DNA of 64,000 nt from Paracoccaceae bacterium (GTDB lineage Bacteria; Pseudomonadota; Alphaproteobacteria; Rhodobacterales; Rhodobacteraceae): the NCBI GenBank assembly GCA_014762635.1, contig JABURR010000042.1:38014-102013 (forward strand), in the 5' to 3' direction. Position numbers and translations under genes: made by a program. Shown piece by piece: positions 25,099-32,464 of this stretch (positions are counted from its first letter, which is position 1; every line of letters starts with the position of its first letter). The notes beneath the pieces were generated by a model. That model saw nothing but the letters and a program-made list of their open reading frames with translations. It searched no databases and had not been told where the DNA came from.

Positions 25099-26856
25099 TC
25101 ACCGGTGCCGAGTGATCACGTCAACCAGCGCGGGCTTTCCGGACTTCACCACTTCCAGCGCACGCCGGATCGCGGGCGCCACGTCCTCGGGCTGGTCGAT
25201 GGGGCCTTCCCCCCACATGCCCATGCCCTTGGCGATGGTGGCGAAATCCGGTTCCGGGTCGAAGATGTCCATGCCGATATGGGCCTTGTCCTCGTCGGTG
25301 CCGCGCATCCGGGCCATGCGGATCTGGTGGTGCCAGTCGTTGTAATAGGCGCGGTTGTTGAACATCACGATCAAGAGCGGGATCTCGTGCTTCGCCGCGG
25401 TCCAGAGCGCGCCTGCGTCGTACATCAAGTCCCCATCCGGCTGTATCGCCACGACCACCTTGTCCGACTTTTTGTGCGCCAGCGCCACGCCCAGGCTCAT
25501 GCCGATCTGGGTTGAGGTGCCAAGGCCCTTGCCCGGGTGCCGGTAGGGCTTGTCGAAATCCCAAAGCTTGCGCGTCCACTGGCGCAGGGTCCCCGCGCTG
25601 AGAACCCAGTCCTCGTCCTTGATGACCGACCAGATCTCCTCGGCCAGCCGCGCGGTGGTCAGGGGCGAGGCATTGTGATCGGCTTTCGCCTCTTCGGCCC
25701 AACGGGCAAAGTTCTCGGCATGCCGGGCGGCGAAGACCTTCTTGCGGGCCTCGATCCGATCCGCCAGGGCCGGATCCGCGGCGATTTTCACCTTCGCGAT
25801 CTCGGTCATTTGGGGCATGGCAACCCGTGGGTCACCCAACGCGCTGAGCGATTTTGGTAGATACCGTCCATAGTCCAGGGACCATGACCCGATCCCGATC
25901 TCGTGGAAGCCCACCTCCATCCAGGTGCAGTCCTCCCGGAGGTAGGAGGTCAGTTCGCGATTTGTGCTATCGAGCTTGGCGACGGCCTTCTCCCAATCCA
26001 CCACGTCAAGCGCAAGGATCGCATCTGCCTTGCCCAGGCTCTCGGTGTCCATCGAAAGGTTCTGCGGATGCCGGTTCGGGAAGCAGAGCGACGAATTCAC
26101 GTCCCAGACCGCCACGCCGAGGGTCTCTGCCAACTCAACCAGTTTCTCGAAATTGCCCGGATGACGGCCGGTGAATTCTGCCATGATATAGGGAAACTCG
26201 GCCTGCAGGAGGCGATCGACGATCTGCCCAAGCACCGCCGGGTCGGCCGCCATCGGCGCGGGCGCCTTCTGGACCGACGCATCCGGCAGCGCCAGGTCCT
26301 TGGTCAGCGGCGTCTCCTGCAGCATGGCGTCATAGCACAGGTAAACCGGCCCCGCGGGCTCGGTCACCATGGTGGAGTAGGCGCGCATGAAGCTGTCCGG
26401 CACGCCCTCGATCGAATGGGGCTGGTAGTCGAACTTGGTGAAGTTCCGCACCGCATCGCCCTGGCTCTGGGCGGTATGGTGCCAGTCGGAGCGCGGGCGG
26501 CGCTTGCTTTCGTCCATCGGACCCGTGGCACCAAGTATGAAAACCGGAGCGCGGTCGGTGAAGGCATAATAGATCGCCATCTGCCCGTGCAGCAGCCCGA
26601 CGAGGTCATGCAGGATGCAGGCCATGGGCTTGCCCGTGGCGCGGGCAAAGCCATGGGCGATCTGAACGGCCGTTTCCTCGTGCTGGCAGACCAGCATCTT
26701 GGGATTGTCGCCGCCATAGTTGATCAGGCTGTCGTGCAGGCCCCGGAAGCTCGCGCCGGGATTGATGGCGATGTATTCGAAGCCATAGTGCTGCAGCAGA
26801 TCGACGATGACGTCGGACTGGTATTTCTGATATCCCTCAGGCAATTCTCTGGCCAT
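25099..26856 (-). CDS. thiamine-diphosphate-dependent enzyme, acetolactate synthase/decarboxylase-like (paralogue 1)
   Basis: A 585-aa ThDP enzyme with the three-domain layout. The N-terminal Pyr domain has the catalytic Glu in CQHEETAVQIAHGFAR. A central domain follows, then a C-terminal PP domain whose cofactor motif reads QPDGDLMYDAGALWTAAK ending in FNNRAYYN; the usual GDG is PDG here. Family members decarboxylate 2-oxo acids or ligate aldehydes. The start at 26856 has GGAGG 5 nt upstream. A paralogue lies at 54078, sharing PGASxRGxHDSLxN, LGATGPMD and ALWTAAK blocks. Its likely substrate is a 2-oxo acid intermediate of the island's pathway. Confidence 0.85.
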   Translation of the reverse strand: MARELPEGYQKYQSDVIVDLLQHYGFEYIAINPGASFRGLHDSLINYGGDNPKMLVCQHEETAVQIAHGFARATGKPMACILHDLVGLLHGQMAIYYAFTDRAPVFILGATGPMDESKRRPRSDWHHTAQSQGDAVRNFTKFDYQPHSIEGVPDSFMRAYSTMVTEPAGPVYLCYDAMLQETPLTKDLALPDASVQKAPAPMAADPAVLGQIVDRLLQAEFPYIMAEFTGRHPGNFEKLVELAETLGVAVWDVNSSLCFPNRHPQNLSMDTESLGKADAILALDVVDWEKAVAKLDSTNRELTSYLREDCTWMEVGFHEIGIGSWSLDYGRYLPKSLSALGDPRVAMPQMTEIAKVKIAADPALADRIEARKKVFAARHAENFARWAEEAKADHNASPLTTARLAEEIWSVIKDEDWVLSAGTLRQWTRKLWDFDKPYRHPGKGLGTSTQIGMSLGVALAHKKSDKVVVAIQPDGDLMYDAGALWTAAKHEIPLLIVMFNNRAYYNDWHHQIRMARMRGTDEDKAHIGMDIFDPEPDFATIAKGMGMWGEGPIDQPEDVAPAIRRALEVVKSGKPALVDVITRHR

Positions 26857-26881
26857 CTTCACCTCCCTCATTCGTTTCTTG

Positions 26882-27400
26882 TCAGTTGATTGGCACCGGC
26901 GACCCGAACGCGAAGATATAGCCGATCAGCATCGCGAGCGCCCCTGCCATGAACGGCACCAGAACAACCGACGTTGCGCGCAATCGCAGGAACGAGCCCC
27001 CCAGAAGCGGCACTTCGTAGATCAGGATGCGATGCGCCGCGAAGAGGCTCCACGAGGTCACGAAGGTCACCAGTGCGGCGCTTGAGGCACCGGCCTTGGC
27101 GAAGACCGCGGCGATGGCAAAGGCGATGACGGGGCCTGCCGGGACCAGCAAGCCGGTCGCAGCGGCGACAGGAAGCGCCAGAAGACCGGCGTCATGGCCA
27201 AGGTAGCCGGAAATCGTTTCCTTCGGGATCAGTTCCGCGATGAACCCCGCAGCAACAAGGGCACAGAGCATTCGGGGAACAAGCTTTGCAAACTGCTCGA
27301 TCAGGCGCTTGAAGATGGGGCCGAAATCCTGCCCCTTGTGGATCGCCGTCACGATCAACGCCAGCAACAGCGCCAGAAGGACCAGAAACCCCAGGTTCAT
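26882..27400 (-). CDS. half-size membrane permease subunit, Gate/YraQ-like (B)
   Basis: A 172-aa integral membrane protein with about five hydrophobic segments. Its core (IPKETISGYLGHDAGLLALP, then VPAGPVIAFAIAAVFAKAGA and RILIYEVPLLGGSFLRLR) closely resembles the neighbouring 199-aa protein, with which its start overlaps by 4 bp. Together they look like two halves of a pseudo-symmetric permease related to YraQ/ArsP-type or Gate-domain proteins. The genes lie directly after the His-rich protein and NiCoT genes, so metal transport is a reasonable guess, but I see no diagnostic ligand residues. Confidence 0.7.
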   Translation of the reverse strand: MNLGFLVLLALLLALIVTAIHKGQDFGPIFKRLIEQFAKLVPRMLCALVAAGFIAELIPKETISGYLGHDAGLLALPVAAATGLLVPAGPVIAFAIAAVFAKAGASSAALVTFVTSWSLFAAHRILIYEVPLLGGSFLRLRATSVVLVPFMAGALAMLIGYIFAFGSPVPIN

Positions 27401-27996
27401 GCGCGCGCCTCGGTCTTCTGGCCGTCCGCATCCTTGACCCGCAGTTCGAACGGAAGCCGACGGGCAATCAGGCCTGCAATAATGGGCAGGGGCAGACTGA
27501 CCAAAACCCGCAGGAAGGCAAATTCAGGCCCCATGAAGGGAACGTCCCACACCAGGATGCGCTGCAGTCCCAGCGTCGCCCAGGCGGTGATATAGGCGAC
27601 CATCGCACCCCGATCCGCACCGGACCCGGCAAGGACCGCCAAGAGCGCATAGGCAGATGACGGGCCGCCGGGGGTGACGGTTCCGGCGGCCGTGGCCACC
27701 AGAAGCCCCTTCAGACCGCTTTCTTTGCCGACAAGGGCCGAGACTTTGTCGCGCGGCAGCAGAAACCAGATCAGCGCCGCGATGGACAACGCCACGACAA
27801 CCCGCGGCATCAACCCCAGCAGCAACCGCCCGTCCCGTTCCAAAGCATGAAAGAACGCCTCGGGGCCGCGGATCGCATAGCAAGCGATCCCCGTCAGGAC
27901 AGCGACAAGCAGAAACCCCCAGAACCCCTTTCCGAACCCGTCCGTCAGCACCGAGCGGCGCCATTCCGGGTCGGAGAGGAATTCGAGCGGCGGCAA
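27397..27996 (-). CDS. half-size membrane permease subunit, Gate/YraQ-like (A)
   Basis: A 199-aa membrane protein with about five hydrophobic segments and the same core as its neighbour (LPRDKVSALVGKESGLKGLL, TPGGPSSAYALLAVLAGSGA, RILVWDVPFMGPEFAFLR). The TTG start at 27996 has GGAG 8 nt upstream. The 4-bp overlap with the next gene indicates coupled synthesis of a two-subunit transporter. The pairing resembles SpmA/SpmB-like or split permease families; substrate unknown. Confidence 0.7.
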   Translation of the reverse strand: MPPLEFLSDPEWRRSVLTDGFGKGFWGFLLVAVLTGIACYAIRGPEAFFHALERDGRLLLGLMPRVVVALSIAALIWFLLPRDKVSALVGKESGLKGLLVATAAGTVTPGGPSSAYALLAVLAGSGADRGAMVAYITAWATLGLQRILVWDVPFMGPEFAFLRVLVSLPLPIIAGLIARRLPFELRVKDADGQKTEARA

Positions 27997-28011
27997 TTTC
28001 GCTTCTCCGAC

Positions 28012-28443
28012 CTAATGGTGGTGGTGATCCGACCCGTGATGGTCGTGGTGATGGTGGTCATTGGCGCGCCGATGCGCCTCGACGATGGCTCCGGGTTCGG
28101 AATGTCCCGCAGTCATCGCCTCGATCACGGCGCGGAACAGGTCCGCCTCGGGCGGCAACTGCCCGGCGATGAAACCCGCAAGGCGGGCCAACGCGATCGC
28201 CTGGCTCGCCAGTGCATCGATGGTTTCGTCTTCTTCGGCGGCGGCAACGTCCGAAACGGCGCGAGCCAGACCCTCGCGGAAGATCTGGTCCATGTAGGCG
28301 GCACGGCCCTCGGCCTCGGCCAGACCTTTCGGGCCCGGGCCGCTGGCCCCGCCCTGCTCAATCCCGAGTTTGCGCGTCATCACGCGGATCTGGTCCAGAA
28401 GATCCTGCCCTACGACAACCTGTTCGTCGATTTCACCACACAT
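28012..28443 (-). CDS. cytosolic protein with His-rich C-terminus, putative metal-binding accessory
   Basis: A 143-aa mostly helical, acidic protein whose last 15 residues contain ten histidines in DHHHHDHHGSDHHHH. There is no signal peptide. Two Cys-free helical stretches (about 30-110) match no family I know. It lies 71 bp downstream of the NiCoT transporter gene and 15 bp upstream of the permease pair, on the same strand. His-rich tails of this kind store or transfer Ni, Co or Zn, as in HypB- and UreE-type accessories. A metal-handling role is inferred from tail and neighbours. Confidence 0.72.
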   Translation of the reverse strand: MCGEIDEQVVVGQDLLDQIRVMTRKLGIEQGGASGPGPKGLAEAEGRAAYMDQIFREGLARAVSDVAAAEEDETIDALASQAIALARLAGFIAGQLPPEADLFRAVIEAMTAGHSEPGAIVEAHRRANDHHHHDHHGSDHHHH

Positions 28444-28514
28444 ACGAGCATCCCTTCAAAACAGGGCCTCCCTGACATCTCCGGGAGACAACACACCCTA
28501 GCCAGACACCCAGA

Positions 28515-29300
28515 TCAGAGGGCGTGAAGGCTTTCCAGGGCAAGACCGCCCCCAACCCAGATCGCCAAACCGGCAATGGCCAGGGAGGTGGCCGTGCGCA
28601 TCCAGGTCGCGCCCGACTGCAGCTTGTCCAGCGGATAGCTGGCAGCAGTGGTCAGCGCGGCCATTCCCGCAAGCGATCCGAGGCCGAACACCGCGAAATA
28701 GGCCATGGACTGGGCGACGCTTTCCGTCGCCGCGACCGTCAGAACCAAGAGGCCCGCCGACCCGGCCGCCCCATGGATCAGCCCGATGCCCATGGTCGTA
28801 GCATGGGCACGGTGGCTGTGGCGGTGATCGGAGTCTCGATGCGCCGCAGTTTCTCCGGCATGGCTATGGGCGTGGAAATGCCGCTCACCACCGTGGTCAT
28901 GCACATGGATGTGGATCCGGTCACGGTGCAGTTTCCAAAGCACGCGCAGGCCGAGGCCGATGATCATCGTCCCCACGACCAGTTCAAGCAGCGCTTCGGT
29001 CCTTCCGGTGATCTGAAGGCCAAGAAGAATAACCGTCGAGCAGATCAGGAAGAGCGCCAGCGTGTGCCCCAGCCCCCATGCGGCGCCGCGCATGATCATC
29101 GCGCGTGGCCCCTCCTTGCGGTCCATCATGGCTGCAACGGCGGTCAGGTGATCGGCCTCCAGCGCGTGGGCCATGCCGATGACAAAGCCCAGGGACAGGA
29201 ACGCCCAGCCCTGCGACAGGCTCAGCGCGATCCCCAGACCACCGGCCACGGCACAGAAGAGCGCCGCCGCCGGAAGCGATATGTTTCGTCCAAGGTTCAT
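28515..29300 (-). CDS. NiCoT/UreH-family nickel-cobalt transporter
   Basis: A 261-aa membrane protein with about six transmembrane helices. The second helix carries GMAHALEADHLTAV (H45, D50, H51), the NiCoT/HupE-UreH metal signature H-x4-DH. A His-rich loop (about residues 129-170, HIHVHDHGGERHFHAH and following) sits between helices 3 and 4, and GIGLIHGAAGSAG follows. The family imports or exports Ni2+ or Co2+. It overlaps the 182-aa gene upstream by 4 bp and is followed by the His-rich protein gene. Its place inside the cupin/Rieske operon links a Ni/Co supply to the pathway. Confidence 0.85.
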   Translation of the reverse strand: MNLGRNISLPAAALFCAVAGGLGIALSLSQGWAFLSLGFVIGMAHALEADHLTAVAAMMDRKEGPRAMIMRGAAWGLGHTLALFLICSTVILLGLQITGRTEALLELVVGTMIIGLGLRVLWKLHRDRIHIHVHDHGGERHFHAHSHAGETAAHRDSDHRHSHRAHATTMGIGLIHGAAGSAGLLVLTVAATESVAQSMAYFAVFGLGSLAGMAALTTAASYPLDKLQSGATWMRTATSLAIAGLAIWVGGGLALESLHAL

Positions 29301-29845
29301 GCACGCAACGCTGTCAGCATCGCCGGGATATAGTCGTCATCGTTGGCAACCACCAGCACCCGAGCGAACCGTCGCATCGAGTTCACGACCCGGTCCACCT
29401 TGGCTTGGGGGGCGCTACCGCCAAGCGCCAACCCGGCGCACATGATGTTGCGGTGGAAGCACTCGCGCGCGATCACCTCGGCCGCGCCTTCGGCATTGCC
29501 GTCGGTTGCCAGCAGAACCACCACGTCCGCCCCGTCGATCTCATCGTCCAACCGGGCCGGAGACCCGTCCGGGTGGCTGAGTGGCAGGTCAGAGGCGTTC
29601 GTCTTCTCGGGGTCGATGGCCTCCTGCGTCGCCAGCGTCAGGAAATGCGCCCCGTTCCAAGGCGCCTCGGTGATCTTGTACATGGCTTCGGCCGCCGCCG
29701 GGTCCAGCGCAAAGATACGCGAGGCGCGGGTTCTGGAGTTCGGATACTGAACCCGGAACCGTGCCTCCTCGGCAGTCGCGGCACGCGCGCAACTGCCGAG
29801 CAAGGTCGGGTGGTTGGGATCGAAGAAGAGTTCCCGAAGGTCCAT
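29297..29845 (-). CDS. hypothetical protein with nucleotide-fold-like C-terminal half
   Basis: A 182-aa protein I do not recognise. The C-terminal half alternates hydrophobic strands and glycines (GADVVVLLATDGNAEGAAEVIA, MCAGLALGGSAPQAKVD, VLVVANDDDYIPAML), like a Rossmann or flavodoxin-type fold. The N-terminal part holds LLGSCARAATAEEARFRVQYP. It sits 3 bp after the Rieske oxygenase gene and overlaps the NiCoT gene by 4 bp, so it is co-translated with both. It could be an assembly or maturation factor for a metal enzyme; that is context-based inference. Confidence 0.6.
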   Translation of the reverse strand: MDLRELFFDPNHPTLLGSCARAATAEEARFRVQYPNSRTRASRIFALDPAAAEAMYKITEAPWNGAHFLTLATQEAIDPEKTNASDLPLSHPDGSPARLDDEIDGADVVVLLATDGNAEGAAEVIARECFHRNIMCAGLALGGSAPQAKVDRVVNSMRRFARVLVVANDDDYIPAMLTALRA

Positions 29846-29848
29846 TGC

Positions 29849-31135
29849 CTATACCGACGTCTGCTTGACGCCGGGGCGCACGGTCAGGTCTTCCTTCATC
29901 GCTTCCTTGAAGGGCTGATCCTGCGGAAGCACCTTGGCGGCCGAGCGCACCTGCTGATGCGCCGTATCCCGCCCCGGAGGCATCACACCCTTGTCACGCA
30001 ACGCGACCGCCGCCTTCCGCAGACGGTGACGCGCCATGATGATCCCGTTGTCGGTACTGACGAGGTTTTCCTTGGTACGATCGACGATGGGGCCCATGCT
30101 TTCCTGCAACGAGGCATCCTGCATCGCGATTCCCCAGATCCCGGAATAGGACTCGCCGCGTTTCTGCGCCTCACGATCCATCAGGTAGTCGTTGTCCTTG
30201 TTCTGGCGCGGACGGAAGGTGCCTGGGACGTACTGGTTGTGCACCCCGTAGCCGTCCATCATGGCCTGGCGCTCTTCCTTGGTCAGGGCACGGGTCGGGT
30301 GATAATCGAACGACCAAGCCCAGCAGTTCACGTCGTCGATCGGGATCCAGAAATGCCCGTGCACCGGGTGATCGCCCCGTGGCGGCACCATGGTGAACGA
30401 CGGCATGACCCAAGGCGTGATACGCCAGTAATACTGGTCATTCTCCGCCATGCGACGCGCGCCGATGTAGAGGCCACCGTCGGATTCAACAACCTCAAAG
30501 ACCGGCTTCTTGTCATTCTGGTTGTACTGGTTGCCCTTCGCGCCCTTGAACAGCGGATCGGAGGCCAGGCTTCCCGAGTGCAGGAACGACACGTGGCTCG
30601 AGTCGATGCCACCCTCCATCGCCTGGAGCCAGTTGCACTCCTGCCAGCGCTTCGAGGTATAGGTCTGCTCGGGCGGGACCTTGGCGAATTCCCATTCCGG
30701 CTCGGGCGGGCGGTTCTCCTTGTCACCCATATGGGTCCAGAGCACATCGCCGATCTTGATCAGGGGATAGCCGCGCAGCTTGATCTTTTCGCAGAAGCCG
30801 GATTCCTCAGGCTCGGACGGGACCTCGATGCACTGGCCGGTATAGTCGAACTTCCATCCGTGGTACGGGCAGCGCAGGCCGCCTTCCTCATTTCGGCCGA
30901 ACCAGAGCGAGGCGCCGCGGTGGGCGCAGAACTCATCGATCAGGCCATAGCGACCCTTGCTATCACGGAACGCGATCAGGCGCTCGCCCAGAAGTTTCAC
31001 GCGCACTGGCGGGCAATCGTCTTCGGGCAGTTCCTTGGCGAGAAGTGCCGGAATCCAGTACTGACGGAACATATCGCCCATCGGCGTGCCCGTATCCGTC
31101 TGGGTCAAGAGATCGTTGATTTCCTTACGAAGCAT
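29849..31135 (-). CDS. Rieske non-heme iron oxygenase, large subunit (phthalate 4,5-dioxygenase-like)
   Basis: A 428-aa ring-hydroxylating oxygenase. The Rieske [2Fe-2S] motif is C70-x-H72-x16-C89-x2-H92 and the mononuclear iron site is D178-x2-H181-x4-H186 in EGGIDSSHVSFLH. Length and the start MLRKEINDLLTQTDTGTPMG resemble the single-subunit phthalate 4,5-dioxygenase oxygenase branch, which also includes demethylating monooxygenases. It needs electrons from a reductase; candidates are the reductase at 35109 and the Rieske ferredoxin at 46937. It is the second gene of the leftward operon headed by bicupin 1. The aromatic substrate is not defined by sequence. Confidence 0.9.
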   Translation of the reverse strand: MLRKEINDLLTQTDTGTPMGDMFRQYWIPALLAKELPEDDCPPVRVKLLGERLIAFRDSKGRYGLIDEFCAHRGASLWFGRNEEGGLRCPYHGWKFDYTGQCIEVPSEPEESGFCEKIKLRGYPLIKIGDVLWTHMGDKENRPPEPEWEFAKVPPEQTYTSKRWQECNWLQAMEGGIDSSHVSFLHSGSLASDPLFKGAKGNQYNQNDKKPVFEVVESDGGLYIGARRMAENDQYYWRITPWVMPSFTMVPPRGDHPVHGHFWIPIDDVNCWAWSFDYHPTRALTKEERQAMMDGYGVHNQYVPGTFRPRQNKDNDYLMDREAQKRGESYSGIWGIAMQDASLQESMGPIVDRTKENLVSTDNGIIMARHRLRKAAVALRDKGVMPPGRDTAHQQVRSAAKVLPQDQPFKEAMKEDLTVRPGVKQTSV

Positions 31136-31219
31136 TCTTCTTGCTCCCTTTTTATCGGCCGCCCCTGTTCACGGCCTTTCCTCTCTTGGGGCACGCGCGC
31201 TCGCCCCTCCCTTTCGACC

Positions 31220-32335
31220 TCAAGACTTGGGCGGAAGGTCCGCCAGTTCCGCCTCGTAGGCCGCCTCCATCTTCGGTTCCAGACCATTCTTCGCCAGTGC
31301 GTCGGCGAACATACTGCGAACTTCGTCCCGCTCATCGGCATAGTCAATCTGGTCGCCGCCAATCCGCTGCGAGATCCAGGCCTTCGGAACACCTTGAGCG
31401 TTCCGAATGGCCACGCCTTCGTACTTGAACGCAAGGTAGCGCGCCGGGGTGGTGCCGGTGTTGAAATGCTGATGGTACCACATGTTCGGCGGCACGATCA
31501 TTGAACCCGGCTTCCAGTCATAGCGCTTGGGCTCTTCCCCCTCGGGCCACATGAGGCTGTAGCCCTCGCCCGACAGGATGATCACATGCGCGCCCGGTCC
31601 ATGGCGGTGGCACTTCTTGTAGGTGCCCACCGGGAACTGGCTGATATGGCTGTTCATGGAGCATTTGGCGAGCTGGAAGCGGATATGGCCGCCCCCTGCC
31701 CCGCGCTCCTTCGCCTCGATCAGCGGCAGGTTCACCGCGTCGGCGACGAAGTTCGTCTCCATCAGCAGGCCCTTCTGCTCACCCTGATCGGCGAAATAAT
31801 CGGGTTCCCCGCTGAACCTGCCTTCGAAATCATGGGGCGTGTTGAACAGGAACTCGGGATCCTCGAACACGTTCATGATCGGCGGCATATTGGTCACCGC
31901 GACGTAGCGCGCGGGCTCGGTGCCCGAGCCGTTGAAATGCTGGTGGTTCGTGTTCAGCGGGATGCCGAAAATCGCCCCCGGCCCCCATTCGAAGCTGACC
32001 TTGTTGCCCTTGTCATCCCACACCACGGTGGAGCCGCGGCCCGACAGGATCAGCACCGTCTCCTCGAAAAGCTGGCGATGGGGCTCAAGCTTTCCGCCCG
32101 CCGGGATCTCCATCACGTAGCAATCGTTCGAGGTGCGCGAAGCGTCGTGGTTGAGGAAGACCGCGCTTCCGCCACGCCGCGCCCAAGGTTTCAGTTCGAT
32201 CTCGTGAAGGCTCGGGACATAATTCCCGTTCATGATTTCCAACCCCTCGGACGCGATGAAGCGGGTGTAGGGCGTTTCCTTCTCGGTCTTGAACTTTTCG
32301 GCCAGCTTCTCGGAAACGATGGCGTGCTTGTTCAT
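31220..32335 (-). CDS. bicupin (gentisate-dioxygenase-like architecture), paralogue 1
   Basis: A 371-aa protein with two cupin barrels. Barrel 1 has EPHRQLFEETVLILSGRG and motif 2 IPLNTNHQHFN. Barrel 2 has CHRHGPGAHVIILSGEG and motif 2 PPNMWYHQHFN. Both barrels keep enough His/Glu residues to bind metal. Bicupins of this size include gentisate 1,2-dioxygenases and related ring-cleaving enzymes, but resemblance is architectural. GAGGAAAG lies 5 nt before the chosen start. It heads the nine-gene leftward operon and is divergent from the EutA-like gene at 32465. Bicupin 2 (52664) is likewise next to a EutA-like gene. Confidence 0.82.
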   Translation of the reverse strand: MNKHAIVSEKLAEKFKTEKETPYTRFIASEGLEIMNGNYVPSLHEIELKPWARRGGSAVFLNHDASRTSNDCYVMEIPAGGKLEPHRQLFEETVLILSGRGSTVVWDDKGNKVSFEWGPGAIFGIPLNTNHQHFNGSGTEPARYVAVTNMPPIMNVFEDPEFLFNTPHDFEGRFSGEPDYFADQGEQKGLLMETNFVADAVNLPLIEAKERGAGGGHIRFQLAKCSMNSHISQFPVGTYKKCHRHGPGAHVIILSGEGYSLMWPEGEEPKRYDWKPGSMIVPPNMWYHQHFNTGTTPARYLAFKYEGVAIRNAQGVPKAWISQRIGGDQIDYADERDEVRSMFADALAKNGLEPKMEAAYEAELADLPPKS

Positions 32336-32434
32336 CAGTGCTTTCCTCTTGTCGCATCGACCGGGCGGAAGTGAAATTCCGCCTTCGGTTTTCCGTTGCC
32401 AAGACGATACGTCACGGTCTAGGGTCCCGTCAAT

Positions 32435-32458
32435 GGACCGTCGGTCCACATAGGGGAA
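32435..32458. promoter_or_regulatory. island operator element 3 (candidate IclR site)
   Basis: GGACCGTCGGTCC (inside a perfect TGGACCG-T-CGGTCCA dyad) then ACATAGGGGAA. It lies between bicupin 1 and the divergent EutA-like gene, ending 6 bp before the latter's ATG. Confidence 0.65.
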
Positions 32459-32464
32459 CAAATA

